The position numbers and the translations under genes are program-made. 64,000 nucleotides of DNA, taken from the NCBI RefSeq assembly GCF_024055795.1, contig NZ_JAMXMY010000008.1, positions 248,001 through 312,000 on the forward strand, read 5' to 3'. This document shows positions 25,729 through 34,968 of this stretch, piece by piece. Position 1 is the first letter of the stretch; every line of letters starts with the position of its first letter. The DNA is from Actinoallomurus purpureus. GTDB lineage: Bacteria > Actinomycetota > Actinomycetes > Streptosporangiales > Streptosporangiaceae. The notes under the pieces were generated by a model. The model worked only from the letters and a program-made list of their open reading frames with translations. It had not been told where the DNA came from and did no database searches.

Positions 25729-27246
25729 TTGAGGAAACTCCAGGGCCTACGCCGGGTCCTCCCATCGTTCGCCTCAGCACCTGACCTGCCGATTCCGGGC
25801 ACTGGCCTGCGTCCTTCGCAGCACCGTCTGTTCACCACCGTGTTGACCATCGGCCTCCTGCTTCGCATCGTGACCATGGTCGGCTACCGCTGGGCGATGT
25901 GGTTCAACGACGGGTTCGAGTACGTCGACACCGCGCTCCACATGTCACCGCACCCCGTCCGGCCCGACGGCTACGCGTTCATGCTCTGGCTCCTCAGCCC
26001 CTTTCACAGCTTCGCCCTGATCACGGCGCTTCAGCATCTCATGGGTCTCGGCATCGGCATGATGATCTATACGCTGCTGCGGGGCAGATTCGGCCTTCCC
26101 GCGTGGGGAGCGACCCTCGCGGCGGCACCTGTGCTCCTCGACGGGTATCAGATCCAGCTCGAACACATGGTCATGTCCGATGTGCCGTTCCTGTTCCTGA
26201 CGATGGTCGTCGTCACGATCATCCTTTCGAAGCAGGAGATGACCGCTTCTCGCGGCGCCGTGGTCGGGCTGCTCGTCGGCTCCGCGGTGCTCGTGCGATC
26301 GATCGGCCTCAGCGTCCTGATCGTGACCCTTGCCTACCTCCTCATCCGCCGGGTCGGCTGGCGGGCCCTCGGAGCAACGACCGCCGGCGCCGCGGTTCTT
26401 CTGGTGGGGTACGCCTTCTGGTTCCATTCTGTTCACGGCAGATACGCGCTGAGCAACAGCGACGGACCCTTCCTTTATGCGCGCGTCATGAAGTTCGCCG
26501 ATTGCAACAAGATCCATCCGCCGGTCGACGAAATCCCGCTGTGCACCGCCGTGCCACGAGACCGCCGGCTTTCCTCACAGTCCTACGTATGGGACTATCG
26601 GGCCTCTCCGCTTCACCGGCCCGTCGGCCAGACCTTCTCCAATTCCAAGAACGACCTGACCGGACGCTTCGCCCGGCGCGCCATCGCAGCCCAGCCCGGC
26701 GACTATCTCCAAGTCGTCGGCTATGACGTCTTTCGGGTCTTCAAGTGGAAACGCACCGTCTTTCCCGACAAGATGACGTATGACAGATACGAGTTCCAAC
26801 GGAAAGAACCCCGGCCCGTTCCGAGCATCATGACGGTGCTGCTGGAATACGGTCACAGCCCGGCGACCAGGGTGGTGGAGCCGTTCGGCGGTGTGATGCG
26901 GTTCTACCAAAGGCACTTCTACGTGCGAGGCACGATGTTCGGCGTCATCCTGCTCGGCGGCCTGCTGGGCATGATGACTCGGTGGCGGAGACTCGGCGGC
27001 CGCGCACTGCTGCCGTGGGGCATCGCCGCCGCGATGATCGTGACTCCGGCGTGCACCGCGGAGTTCGACTACCGCTACGTGCTCCCGGCCGTGCCCATGG
27101 CATGCGTCGCCGCCGCGATCGCGCTTCGCGGGATGGGACGTTGGCGCGTCGTCCAACGCTTCAAGAAGGACGACCATGGCGAAGCGCCCAAGGAACGATC
27201 GAGCCGTGACCCAGACGTCGAGACGCCGGAGCTGACCCTGAATTGA
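25729..27246 (+). CDS. GT-C membrane glycosyltransferase, FADC-motif family, copy 2
   Basis: A 505-residue polytopic paralog. It has MWFNDGFEYVDTALHM in the first outer loop, HPVRPDGYAFMLWLLSPFHS, LQHLMGLGIG, LEHMVMSDVPF, the soluble-loop motif MKFADCNKIHPPVDEIPLC and AEFDYRYVLPAVP. A frame is open from TTG 25684, but TTG 25729 has GGGAGG eleven bases upstream and is preferred; the start is uncertain. The stop overlaps the next paralog's TTG by four bases. Transcribed divergently from the GT2 operon across about 230 bases. Confidence 0.76.
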   Translation: MRKLQGLRRVLPSFASAPDLPIPGTGLRPSQHRLFTTVLTIGLLLRIVTMVGYRWAMWFNDGFEYVDTALHMSPHPVRPDGYAFMLWLLSPFHSFALITALQHLMGLGIGMMIYTLLRGRFGLPAWGATLAAAPVLLDGYQIQLEHMVMSDVPFLFLTMVVVTIILSKQEMTASRGAVVGLLVGSAVLVRSIGLSVLIVTLAYLLIRRVGWRALGATTAGAAVLLVGYAFWFHSVHGRYALSNSDGPFLYARVMKFADCNKIHPPVDEIPLCTAVPRDRRLSSQSYVWDYRASPLHRPVGQTFSNSKNDLTGRFARRAIAAQPGDYLQVVGYDVFRVFKWKRTVFPDKMTYDRYEFQRKEPRPVPSIMTVLLEYGHSPATRVVEPFGGVMRFYQRHFYVRGTMFGVILLGGLLGMMTRWRRLGGRALLPWGIAAAMIVTPACTAEFDYRYVLPAVPMACVAAAIALRGMGRWRVVQRFKKDDHGEAPKERSSRDPDVETPELTLN

Positions 27247-28712
27247 GCGGCGGCATCAGGACACTGCCACATGCCGCGTGGGCCATGGTGCGCAAGCACC
27301 GTGTCTTCGCCCTCGTGGTGATGGCGGGTGCGCTGCTCCGCATCGTCGCGATGATCGGCTACCGGCCGGTCATGTGGTTCAGCGACTCATTCGACTATGT
27401 ACACGTGGCGCTGTCGCCCTTTCCGCATCCCATCCGCCCCAGCGGCTACTCGCTCCTGCTGTGGGTCCTGGGCTTTTTCCACAGCTTCGTACTCGTCGCG
27501 GCCGTCCAGCATCTGATGGGCATGGCCAGCGCGGTGATGATTTACGCGCTGCTCCGCAAGAGGTTCCGGCTGCCGGGTTGGGGCGCCACACTGGCCGCCG
27601 CCCCGGTGCTGTTCGACGGCTACCAGATCCAACTCGAGCACATGATCCTCTCCGACACCATGTTCGAGGTACTGCTCGTGTCCGTGGTCACGCTACTGCT
27701 GTGGCACGGTACGCAGCTGACCTGGAAGGTCGGCGGGATCGTCGGGCTCCTGCTCGGCCTCGCGTCGCTGACCCGTTCGGTCGGCCTGCCGGTGCTGCTC
27801 GCCGTCATGGTGTATTTCCTGATCCGCCGCATCAACTGGCGGGCCTTCGTCGCCACGATCGCTCTTTGCGCACTGCCGATAGCGGCCTACGCGGGTTGGT
27901 TCTGGTCCTGGTACGGCAAGCCGGGGCTGACCGAGAGCAATGGGATCTTTCTCTACGCACGGGTGATGGAGTTCGCGGACTGTAAGAAGATCAATCCGCC
28001 CGTCGAGGAGTATCCGCTCTGCATCCAGCGTCAGCATCGGCTCCCGTTCTCCCAGTCCTACATCTGGGATCGCCGCTCCGCCCTGCACCGCATCGACGTG
28101 GACAGGTTCACCGCACGACAGAACGCGCTGGCCAACGATCTCGCGAAGAGAGCGATCCTGGCTCAGCCGGGCGACTACCTCAGGGTCACCGCTGCCGACT
28201 TTCTGCGGACGTTCCAGTGGGATCGCACGGTTTATCCGGATCGAGCGACCTACATGGCGTACGAGTTCGGCACGCACCCCAGCGCTCTTGGAACGTGGCG
28301 AGTGAGCAAGGATCGTACGGCCGCCGAGGACGCCAAGGCGTACGAGCGAGGTGACCCGACGACCAGGGTGGTCACCCCATACGCGACGGCCATCCGGGAC
28401 TACCAGAGATTCGTCTATCTTCGCGGCACGATGCTCGGCGGCATCCTCATCATCGGCCTGGTCGGCCTGGTCCCCCTTTGGCGGCGGTGGGGCGGAGCCG
28501 CCTTCCTGCCCTGGATCACCGCGACGGGGCTGCTGCTGGTTCCACCGGCCACCGCCGAATTCGACTACCGGTATGTCCTGCCGACGGTTCCGCTTGCCTG
28601 CATCGCCGCAGCGATCGCCTTCTCCGCCGAACCCCGCCGGCGGCTGGCCCGGGCCTTGCCGACCGGCGGGAGTACGGCGGAATCATCGCCCAAGGACGCG
28701 GTTCCGGCATAG
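27243..28712 (+). CDS. GT-C membrane glycosyltransferase, FADC-motif family, copy 3
   Basis: A 489-residue paralog in tandem with copy 2. It has MWFSDSFDYVHVALSP, HPIRPSGYSLLLWVLGFFHS, VQHLMGMASA, LEHMILSDTMF, MEFADCKKINPPVEEYPLC and AEFDYRYVLPTVP. The TTG start overlaps the copy 2 stop as TTGA, so the two are coupled. Copy 2 and copy 3 are more alike than either is to copy 1, consistent with a later tandem duplication. Donor and acceptor are unknown. Confidence 0.78.
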   Translation: MSGGIRTLPHAAWAMVRKHRVFALVVMAGALLRIVAMIGYRPVMWFSDSFDYVHVALSPFPHPIRPSGYSLLLWVLGFFHSFVLVAAVQHLMGMASAVMIYALLRKRFRLPGWGATLAAAPVLFDGYQIQLEHMILSDTMFEVLLVSVVTLLLWHGTQLTWKVGGIVGLLLGLASLTRSVGLPVLLAVMVYFLIRRINWRAFVATIALCALPIAAYAGWFWSWYGKPGLTESNGIFLYARVMEFADCKKINPPVEEYPLCIQRQHRLPFSQSYIWDRRSALHRIDVDRFTARQNALANDLAKRAILAQPGDYLRVTAADFLRTFQWDRTVYPDRATYMAYEFGTHPSALGTWRVSKDRTAAEDAKAYERGDPTTRVVTPYATAIRDYQRFVYLRGTMLGGILIIGLVGLVPLWRRWGGAAFLPWITATGLLLVPPATAEFDYRYVLPTVPLACIAAAIAFSAEPRRRLARALPTGGSTAESSPKDAVPA

Positions 28713-28770
28713 GACCTGCCCACGGCCGTCCCCGGCGTCTTCTGCGGGCGGCCCGCGGAACGCCGGTCGA

Positions 28771-29079
28771 TCAGTAGGCGTGGAGCCGGCGGAGCTTGAA
28801 GAGCATCTCCAGCTCCCCGTGGCGCTGCGGCGGGACGGCCTGGCTCCGCGGCCGGCCCGGGGGAAGGATCTTGACGTCGTACGACCCGCAGGACGGGCAG
28901 AACGGCTCCGCCCACGGGGAGGTGCACCGATGACCCTTGCGGCGGTAGTAGACGACCTCGCCGCCGTGCCCGTCGGCACAGTAGCCGACCTCGAATTCCT
29001 CGCTCCATTCGTGCTCGCAGGTCAGGCACTCATACGTCCACATCTCGCGTGAGATCATGGATTCGTGCATCTGCGTCAC
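28771..29079 (-). CDS. Small zinc-ribbon protein
   Basis: A 102-residue protein with a Cys-rich, zinc-ribbon-like arrangement: YECLTCEHEWSEEFEV, one further Cys after a His (GYCADGHGG), then FCPSCGSYDVKILPP. The C-terminal tail is basic. Such ribbons bind nucleic acid or protein. The start is not certain, because ATG codons eight and twelve codons or so further in are also available. It lies convergent to the tandem glycosyltransferases and has no evident operon partner. Confidence 0.6.
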   Translation of the reverse strand: MTQMHESMISREMWTYECLTCEHEWSEEFEVGYCADGHGGEVVYYRRKGHRCTSPWAEPFCPSCGSYDVKILPPGRPRSQAVPPQRHGELEMLFKLRRLHAY

Positions 29080-29187
29080 CCCCGGGGGAATCGGCGTACG
29101 CGCTTGGAATACGCACCCGAGTCATTTTTCCCCACCAAGCAGCACTTAGCGCCTGTAAGCATCCGCAAAGATAAGTTCAAATGATGG

Positions 29188-30027
29188 TCAATGATCCGCT
29201 TTGTAGGCAACGACAGCGTCATAAAGTTCTCTTTTCGGAACCCCGTGCTCTCGCGCCACGTCGGCGATCGCCTGCTTGCGGGGCACGCCCTCTCCCACCC
29301 GGCGCTCCACCTCCGCCGCGAGCTCGCCGACATCCGCCTGCCCCGCCACCTCCGGCGCACCCGCGACGACCAGCGTGATCTCTCCGCGTACGCCCCCGGC
29401 GGCCCACTCGGCCAGTTCGCCGAGCCCCCCGCGGCGCACCTCCTCATACGTCTTGGTCAGCTCACGGCAGACGGCGGCCCGGCGCTCGGCGCCCAGCGCC
29501 GCCGCCATCGCCTCCAGCGTCGCGGCGAGCCGGTGCGGCGCCTCGAAGAACACCATCGTGCGCCGCTCGTCCGCGAGGCCGCGCAGGCGCGCGCCACGCT
29601 CCCCGCCCTTACGGGGCAGGAACCCCTCGAAGCAGAAGCGGTCACTGGGGAGCCCGGAGATGACGAGCGCCGTCGTCACCGCGGACGGCCCGGGCAGAAC
29701 GGTGACCGGCACCTCCGCCTCGACCGCCACCGTCACCAGGCGGTAGCCGGGATCGGAGACCCCCGGCAGCCCCGCGTCGGTGACGACCAGCACGTCACGC
29801 CCCGCGCGCAGCTCGTCGAGGAGCTCGGCGGCCCTCGCCCGTTCGTTCGCGTCGTAGTACGAGACCACGCGGGCGGACGGGGAGACACCCAGATCGGCGG
29901 CCAGCCGGCGCAGCCGCCGGGTGTCCTCCGCGGCGATGATGTCAGCCTCGGCGAGGGCGGTGCGCAGCCGCGCCGACGCGTCCTCCACTCGCCCGATCGG
30001 TGCGGCGGCCAGCGTCAGCGTCCCCAT
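29188..30027 (-). CDS. rsmI: 16S rRNA (cytidine1402-2'-O)-methyltransferase
   Basis: Tetrapyrrole-methylase-fold enzyme that 2'-O-methylates C1402 in the 16S decoding centre. Seen are TLTLAAAPIGRVEDASARL, AEDTRRLRRL, VTDAGLPGVSDPGYRLV, LPGPSAVTTALVISGLP and FFEAPHRLAATL. ATG 30027 with GGAGG ten bases upstream gives 279 residues, the family size; earlier codons are open. It is divergent from the protein mannosyltransferase gene, the standard actinobacterial arrangement. Confidence 0.95.
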   Translation of the reverse strand: MGTLTLAAAPIGRVEDASARLRTALAEADIIAAEDTRRLRRLAADLGVSPSARVVSYYDANERARAAELLDELRAGRDVLVVTDAGLPGVSDPGYRLVTVAVEAEVPVTVLPGPSAVTTALVISGLPSDRFCFEGFLPRKGGERGARLRGLADERRTMVFFEAPHRLAATLEAMAAALGAERRAAVCRELTKTYEEVRRGGLGELAEWAAGGVRGEITLVVAGAPEVAGQADVGELAAEVERRVGEGVPRKQAIADVAREHGVPKRELYDAVVAYKADH

Positions 30028-30059
30028 GTTCTCCACGCCTCCATCTTCGACCATGCTCA

Positions 30060-30085
30060 ATCGCGCTCGCTCCGCGAGCGCGGTT
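30060..30085. repeat. Inverted repeat upstream of rsmI
   Basis: CGCGCTCGC and GCGAGCGCG face each other around TCC between rsmI and the mannosyltransferase gene. The hairpin could form on either strand. It resembles the short GC-rich palindromic words found repeatedly in this order of bacteria; no function is assigned. Confidence 0.5.
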
Positions 30086-30266
30086 CGCGGGCGCCCAGTG
30101 GGCCGTCTTCCCTCGGTCCGGACGACGCGCCCCCGCCCACGCTCCGGTCACCCTGGTCCCGGAGTTCCTCGGTCCGGACGACGCGCGCGATCCGGCTCGG
30201 CTCGCTTCTGACAGTGAAGTGCACGATTACCTCGGCTTCCGCCCGTACGATGTCGGGGTGGTGGCG

Positions 30267-31829
30267 ATGACAGGAATCGAACCCGAGACCCGGCTCGAGC
30301 AGGGAAGAAGAAGACCACCTTCGCTGCGGCAGTGGCTCAGCCCGGAGGTGCCGGGCGGCAGGCTGCTGGGCTGGTTGGGCCCCCTCATCGTGACCCTGTT
30401 CGCGGGCGTGCTGAGATTCTGGAATCTCGGCAGGCCGAGAGCCGTGATCTTCGATGAGACGTACTACGCCAAAGACGCGTATGCGCTGCTGAAGTTCGGC
30501 TACGAGCACAACACGGTCAAGGACGCCGACAAGCTCCTGCTCCAGCACCCGCCGAACCTCGACATCTGGGCGAACGGCGGGAGTTTCATCGCGCACCCTC
30601 CCGCCGGCAAGTGGATGATCGCCGTCGGCGAGTGGCTGTTCGGCATGACACCGTTCGGATGGCGCTTCTCGGCGGCCCTGTTCGGCACCTTGTCGGTGCT
30701 CATCCTGGCGCGCGTGGCCCGGCGGATGACGCGCTCCAACCTGCTCGGCACCGCCGCCGGGCTGCTGCTCGCGGTGGACGGAATGCACCTCGTCACCAGC
30801 CGTACGGCGATCCTCGACATCTTCGTGATGTTCTGGATCCTGGCCGCGTTCGCCTGCCTCGTCATCGACCGGGACGTCTCGCGGGCCACACTCGCCCGCA
30901 AGATCGCCGAACGCGGTGACGACGACGGCCTCGGCCCGTTCGTCATGCACTGGTGGCTGATCCCGGCGGGCCTCTGCCTGGGTACGGCGACCGCGACGAA
31001 GTGGACCGGGCTGTACTACATCGCGGCGTTCGGCGTCCTGACCCTCGTGTGGTCGATGGGCTCCCGGCGGGCCGCCGGAGTGCGCAGTCCGTACGCCGGA
31101 GTGTTCGCCTTCGAGGCCATTCCCGCGTTCCTCTCCGTCGTCGTGCTCAGCGCGATCACCTATGTCGCCTGGTGGAGCGGATGGATCTTCAACGCGGGCG
31201 GCTGGGGCCGCGGCCGCGTCGCCTCCGGCCCGGTTAACGCGTTCTTCCAGGCGATGCCCCGTCTCTGGGACTACCACCAGCAGATGTGGCACTTCCACAC
31301 CACGCTCACGGTCAAGCACGACTACCAGTCCTGGCCGTGGAACTGGCTGGTCCTCAAACGGCCGGTGGCCTTCTACTACACCCAGCCGTCCGGCTGCGGG
31401 GCGTCCACCTGCTCGCGGGAGGTGCTGGACATCGGCACCCCGGCCATCTGGTGGGTCTCCATCGTCACGCTGCTCGTACTGGCCGCCTGGTGGCTGGTGT
31501 ACCGCGACTGGCGGGCGGGCGCCACGCTCCTGGGATTCCTGGCCGGCTGGGTGCCCTGGTTCTACTACGGTCTGAACCACCGCACGATGTTCCTGTTCTA
31601 CGCCACTCCGATGCTGCCGTTCATGGTGCTGTCCATCGTGCTGACCATCGGGTTGATCATCGGCCCGGCCACCGCGCCCCCGGGCCGCCGGGTGTTCGGC
31701 GCGGCGGTCGCCGGCGCGTACGTCCTCACCGTCCTGGCCAACTTCTACTACCTGTATCCCGTGCTGGCGGGGCAGATCCTGCCCTATTCCTCCTGGCACG
31801 CCCGAATGTGGTTCATGTCATGGATCTGA
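30267..31829 (+). CDS. pmt: Protein O-mannosyltransferase (GT39)
   Basis: Polytopic enzyme that transfers mannose from polyprenyl-phosphate-mannose to secreted proteins while they cross the membrane (Rv1002c type). The catalytic loop VIFDETYYAKDAYALLKFGY has the Asp-Glu pair. IAHPPAGKWMIAVGEWLFG, HLVTSRTAILDIFVMFWILA and TATKWTGLYYIAAF follow. About ten membrane helices are seen over 520 residues. ATG 30267 was chosen because the upstream frame lies within the rsmI promoter side. The last ten bases overlap the corA-like gene. Its lipid donor would come from a polyprenol-phosphate mannose synthase such as the GT2 protein in this window. Confidence 0.93.
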   Translation: MTGIEPETRLEQGRRRPPSLRQWLSPEVPGGRLLGWLGPLIVTLFAGVLRFWNLGRPRAVIFDETYYAKDAYALLKFGYEHNTVKDADKLLLQHPPNLDIWANGGSFIAHPPAGKWMIAVGEWLFGMTPFGWRFSAALFGTLSVLILARVARRMTRSNLLGTAAGLLLAVDGMHLVTSRTAILDIFVMFWILAAFACLVIDRDVSRATLARKIAERGDDDGLGPFVMHWWLIPAGLCLGTATATKWTGLYYIAAFGVLTLVWSMGSRRAAGVRSPYAGVFAFEAIPAFLSVVVLSAITYVAWWSGWIFNAGGWGRGRVASGPVNAFFQAMPRLWDYHQQMWHFHTTLTVKHDYQSWPWNWLVLKRPVAFYYTQPSGCGASTCSREVLDIGTPAIWWVSIVTLLVLAAWWLVYRDWRAGATLLGFLAGWVPWFYYGLNHRTMFLFYATPMLPFMVLSIVLTIGLIIGPATAPPGRRVFGAAVAGAYVLTVLANFYYLYPVLAGQILPYSSWHARMWFMSWI

Positions 31830-32800
31830 AGCCCCGGACCAGGGTCTGGCGTGACGGCCGGCTCGAGGCGGAGGACTTCCCCGCCGACCGCATCAGCGAC
31901 TACCTCGCCGAACCCGGCACCGTCGTATGGCTCGACCTGTGCGCCCCCGACGCCGAGGGCCTCCATCTCATCAGCGAGGAGCTGGGCCTGTCCCCCCTGG
32001 CCGTCGAGGACGCGACCAGCCACCACGAACGGCCCAAGCTCGACCGGTACGACGGACACCTCTTCCTGAACGCCTACTCGGTACGCCTCATCTCCGACGG
32101 CGAGGATCTGGACAAGCACGAGATCTCGGCGTTCATCACCGATCGGGCGCTCGTCACCGTACGCACGGACGAGGGCTTCGAGCTCGACGGGCTCCTCGAA
32201 CGCTGGGACGGAACCCCGGACCTCGCCCAGTACGGCGTCGCGTACCTCCTGCACGGGCTGCTCGACCTGATCGTCGACGGGCACTTCGAGGCGGTGCAGG
32301 CGCTCGACGACCAGATCGACGGCCTCGAGGAGGGCCTGTTCGCGGGGCGCATGGCCGACGGCGAGACCCAGAAGCGGAGTTACCGGCTGCGCAAGAGCCT
32401 CGCCCTGCTGCGCCGGGTCGTGCTGCCCATGCGGGAGGTCGTCAACACCCTGCTCCGGCGCGACCTGAAGGTCGTTCCGGCCCCCATGGCGCCGTACTTC
32501 CAGGACGTCTACGACCATGTGCTGCGCGCCACCGAGTGGACCGAGAGCCTGCGCGACGTCGTGACGAGCCTGCAGGAGACCCGCATCGCCATGCAGGGCA
32601 ATTACCTCAACCTGGTGATGAAGAAGCTCACCGGCTGGGCGGCCGTCATCGCCGTACCCACCGCCATCACCGGCTTCTACGGCGAGAACGTCCCGTATCC
32701 GGGGTTCGGCCAGCATTGGGGCTTCCTGACGAGCATCGTCGTGCTCGTCATCACCGGCGTGGCCCTCTATATCGTCTTCCGCCGACGCGACTGGATCTGA
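31820..32800 (+). CDS. corA: CorA-family magnesium/divalent cation transporter
   Basis: A 326-residue CorA-type channel subunit with a large cytoplasmic funnel domain and two C-terminal membrane helices (LTGWAAVIAVPTAITGFY and GFLTSIVVLVITGVALYIVF). The selectivity loop, GMN in classical CorA, reads YGENVPYPGFG here; variants such as YGQN occur in actinobacterial members. The second helix ends with the usual basic RRRDW. The ATG lies inside the end of pmt (overlap of ten bases), so translation is coupled to it, an odd partnership. Confidence 0.9.
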   Translation: MDLKPRTRVWRDGRLEAEDFPADRISDYLAEPGTVVWLDLCAPDAEGLHLISEELGLSPLAVEDATSHHERPKLDRYDGHLFLNAYSVRLISDGEDLDKHEISAFITDRALVTVRTDEGFELDGLLERWDGTPDLAQYGVAYLLHGLLDLIVDGHFEAVQALDDQIDGLEEGLFAGRMADGETQKRSYRLRKSLALLRRVVLPMREVVNTLLRRDLKVVPAPMAPYFQDVYDHVLRATEWTESLRDVVTSLQETRIAMQGNYLNLVMKKLTGWAAVIAVPTAITGFYGENVPYPGFGQHWGFLTSIVVLVITGVALYIVFRRRDWI

Positions 32801-32807
32801 GACCCCG

Positions 32808-33389
32808 TCAGAGCCGATCGATCTCCGTGAGATCGACATCGAGGTCGAACGGCACCGTCAACTTGAGCCGGTCATGGTGGACACCGGTCAGCGCGTACGC
32901 CTTCGTCGCGGGGTCGAGTTCGTACACGTAGACCGTCAGCCGCCATCCGGTGTGCTCCACGCGCCAGAAATGCGGAATGCCTGCTTCGGCGTAAAGCTGG
33001 GGCTTCCGCTCCTGATCCCGCTCGGCAGAGTCCCGAGACACCACCTCGGCGACGAGTACGACGTGTTCCGGTCGATAAGTGGTCTGATCCAGACCGGTCT
33101 CACCCGCCGTACGGACCACCAGAACGTCGGGCTTAGGCCGCTGCCGACGGCCGATGGTGATCGTCATATCGTGACGCACTCGCAGGTCGGATGGGGCGAG
33201 TCGGCGCAGTCCCATCGCCAGAAGGGAGACCGCCAGCATATGGACGTTGGTCTGAGGTCCATCCAGGACGAGACTGCCATCGATCAGTTCTGTATGGGGA
33301 TGCAGATCGGGAATCGAATCGAGATCATCCGCCGTGAAATCTCCCTCAGGAGGCAGGCGATACAGATCCCTACTCAGCGATTCCACCAT
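32808..33389 (-). CDS. Uma2-family PD-(D/E)XK nuclease-like protein
   Basis: A 193-residue DUF820/Uma2 protein. The restriction-endonuclease core is complete: Asp88 in KPDVLVV, Glu115 in VAEVVSRDS and Lys129 in ERKPQLYAEAGIPHFW. Such proteins are numerous in actinobacteria and cyanobacteria; their role is not established. It converges on corA with seven bases between the stops and stands alone. Confidence 0.9.
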   Translation of the reverse strand: MVESLSRDLYRLPPEGDFTADDLDSIPDLHPHTELIDGSLVLDGPQTNVHMLAVSLLAMGLRRLAPSDLRVRHDMTITIGRRQRPKPDVLVVRTAGETGLDQTTYRPEHVVLVAEVVSRDSAERDQERKPQLYAEAGIPHFWRVEHTGWRLTVYVYELDPATKAYALTGVHHDRLKLTVPFDLDVDLTEIDRL

Positions 33390-33407
33390 GCTGACGCTAC
33401 AAGGGAT

Positions 33408-34349
33408 TCACTGTGTGGTGGTCAGAGTTTCACGTTCTGTCAGATCGGCCGGGTCGGTGTTGGCGCCGCAGCAGATGAGGGCGACGCGCTCGCCCGGAAC
33501 GGGGCGGTAGGCGCCGGTCAGGAGGGCGGCGTACGCGGCGGCGGTGCCGTGCTCCAGGACGAGGTGGTATCTCCGCCACAGCTCCCGCCGGGCCGCCACC
33601 ACGTCCTCGTCGCTCACCAGGAGAGACGTCACGCCGGTGCGGCGGGCGACGGCGAAGGCGATGTCGCCGATCCGGCGGGCGCCGAGGGAGTCGGCCGCCA
33701 CGCCGGAGACCTCCACGTCGACCGGCTCGCCGGCCGCGAGCGCGGCGTTCAGGGACGGGCAGCCGTGCGGTTCGACGGCGACGACACGGGACCGGCCCTC
33801 CAGGGCGGCGGCGATCCCCGCCATGAGCCCGCCCCCGCCCACCGCGACCAGGACGGTGTCGACGCCGCCGGTCTGCTCCTCCAACTCGAGGGCGAGGGTG
33901 CCCTGGCCCGCGCAGATCTCCGGCTGGTCGTAGGCGTGGCAGAACAGTGCGCCGGTGTCCGCGACGCGTTTGGTGGCGGCGTCGTACGCCTCGGCGTACT
34001 CGCGGCCGACCTGGACGACGGCGGCGCCCAGCGCCCTGAGCCCGGCCACCTTCACGGCGGGTGCGGTCTCCGGGACGTAGACCTCGGCGGGCACGTTCAG
34101 CTCGCGGGCGGCATGGGCGACGGCCAGCCCGGCATTGCCGCCCGAGGCCGCCACCACGCCGATGTCCGGCAGCCCGCCCTGTTCGGCGGCCGCGAGGATC
34201 CGGTTGAAGGCCCCGCGCGCCTTGAACGATCCGGTGTGCTGGAGCTGCTCCAGTTTCAGCCACCGGTCGCCGTCGTCGAACACCGGCGTCGTACGGACCC
34301 GGGCTCCGATACGGGCCCTGGCCGCTTCCACGTCGCTACGAGAAATCAC
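33408..34349 (-). CDS. PLP-dependent threonine/serine dehydratase family enzyme
   Basis: A 313-residue fold-type II PLP enzyme. Lys43 in GSFKARGAFNR binds the cofactor. SGGNAGLAVAHAA contacts the phosphate, VAVGGGGLMAGIAAAL forms the glycine loop, and CCGANTDP closes the site. There is no C-terminal ACT domain, so this is the catabolic/racemase-like class (threonine dehydratase or serine racemase) and not biosynthetic IlvA. The first substrate-binding motif reads SGGNAG where many dehydratases have SSGNHA/G. Start GTG 34349. Confidence 0.9.
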   Translation of the reverse strand: MISRSDVEAARARIGARVRTTPVFDDGDRWLKLEQLQHTGSFKARGAFNRILAAAEQGGLPDIGVVAASGGNAGLAVAHAARELNVPAEVYVPETAPAVKVAGLRALGAAVVQVGREYAEAYDAATKRVADTGALFCHAYDQPEICAGQGTLALELEEQTGGVDTVLVAVGGGGLMAGIAAALEGRSRVVAVEPHGCPSLNAALAAGEPVDVEVSGVAADSLGARRIGDIAFAVARRTGVTSLLVSDEDVVAARRELWRRYHLVLEHGTAAAYAALLTGAYRPVPGERVALICCGANTDPADLTERETLTTTQ

Positions 34350-34476
34350 CCGTCCACCGTACGACCTTCACCAACCGGCCGCCTCGACGGCCGAAACGGC
34401 CGGTGTGCGTCCCGGCGGTGGCGGGAAAGGGAAGAGAACGGTAAATCCCTTGATAACGATTGAGGCGCGAGCCCTT

Positions 34477-34968
34477 ATGGGAAAGGCGGAGGCACGGGAT
34501 CCTGAGGCCGTGACAGGCCCTCCGAAGAGCCGGAGCACAGCCGAACGAGTGGCTGCACAACTGACGGCTTGGCCCGGGCTGGCCACCGGTCGTCCATCGT
34601 GCGGCGTCGGGCGCGGATTCGCGTTCCGCGGCACCCAGATCCTTCATCTGCACACCGGTGACGAAGCCGACCTGCGGCTCACCCGGCCGTTCATCGACCG
34701 GCTGGACCAGGTCCTCGCCGAGTCCGGTCAGATCGCCATCCGGCCCGGCGACGACTGGGTGACCGTGCACCTGGACACCGACACCGCGGGGTCGCTGCTC
34801 ATCAGCCTGATGAGCCTGGCCATCCAGGGCGTGGAGGAGCGGGCGACACCCGCACGGCCGTGCACCTGGGAGCGAGCCCGGCGGGACGAGCGGACGTTAG
34901 CGGCCGGGTCGGCGGGACGCTCCCTGCCCCGGCCGCTGCGACGACTGCGTCCGCTGCGTCAGCGGTAG
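34477..34968 (+). CDS. Luciferase-domain (DUF5519-like) small protein
   Basis: A 163-residue protein. The core runs STAERVAAQLTAWPGL, then RGFAFRGTQILHLHTGDEADL, and IRPGDDWVTVHLD. This pattern of a helix, a strand with G-x-Q/E-I-L-H-x-H and a W-V-x-x-x-L strand is that of the short luciferase/DUF5519 domain found in many actinobacteria, without known activity. The basic tail (RSLPRPLRRLRPLRQR) overlaps the convergent GT4 gene by ten bases. An alternative start is GTG 34510. Confidence 0.62.
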   Translation: MGKAEARDPEAVTGPPKSRSTAERVAAQLTAWPGLATGRPSCGVGRGFAFRGTQILHLHTGDEADLRLTRPFIDRLDQVLAESGQIAIRPGDDWVTVHLDTDTAGSLLISLMSLAIQGVEERATPARPCTWERARRDERTLAAGSAGRSLPRPLRRLRPLRQR

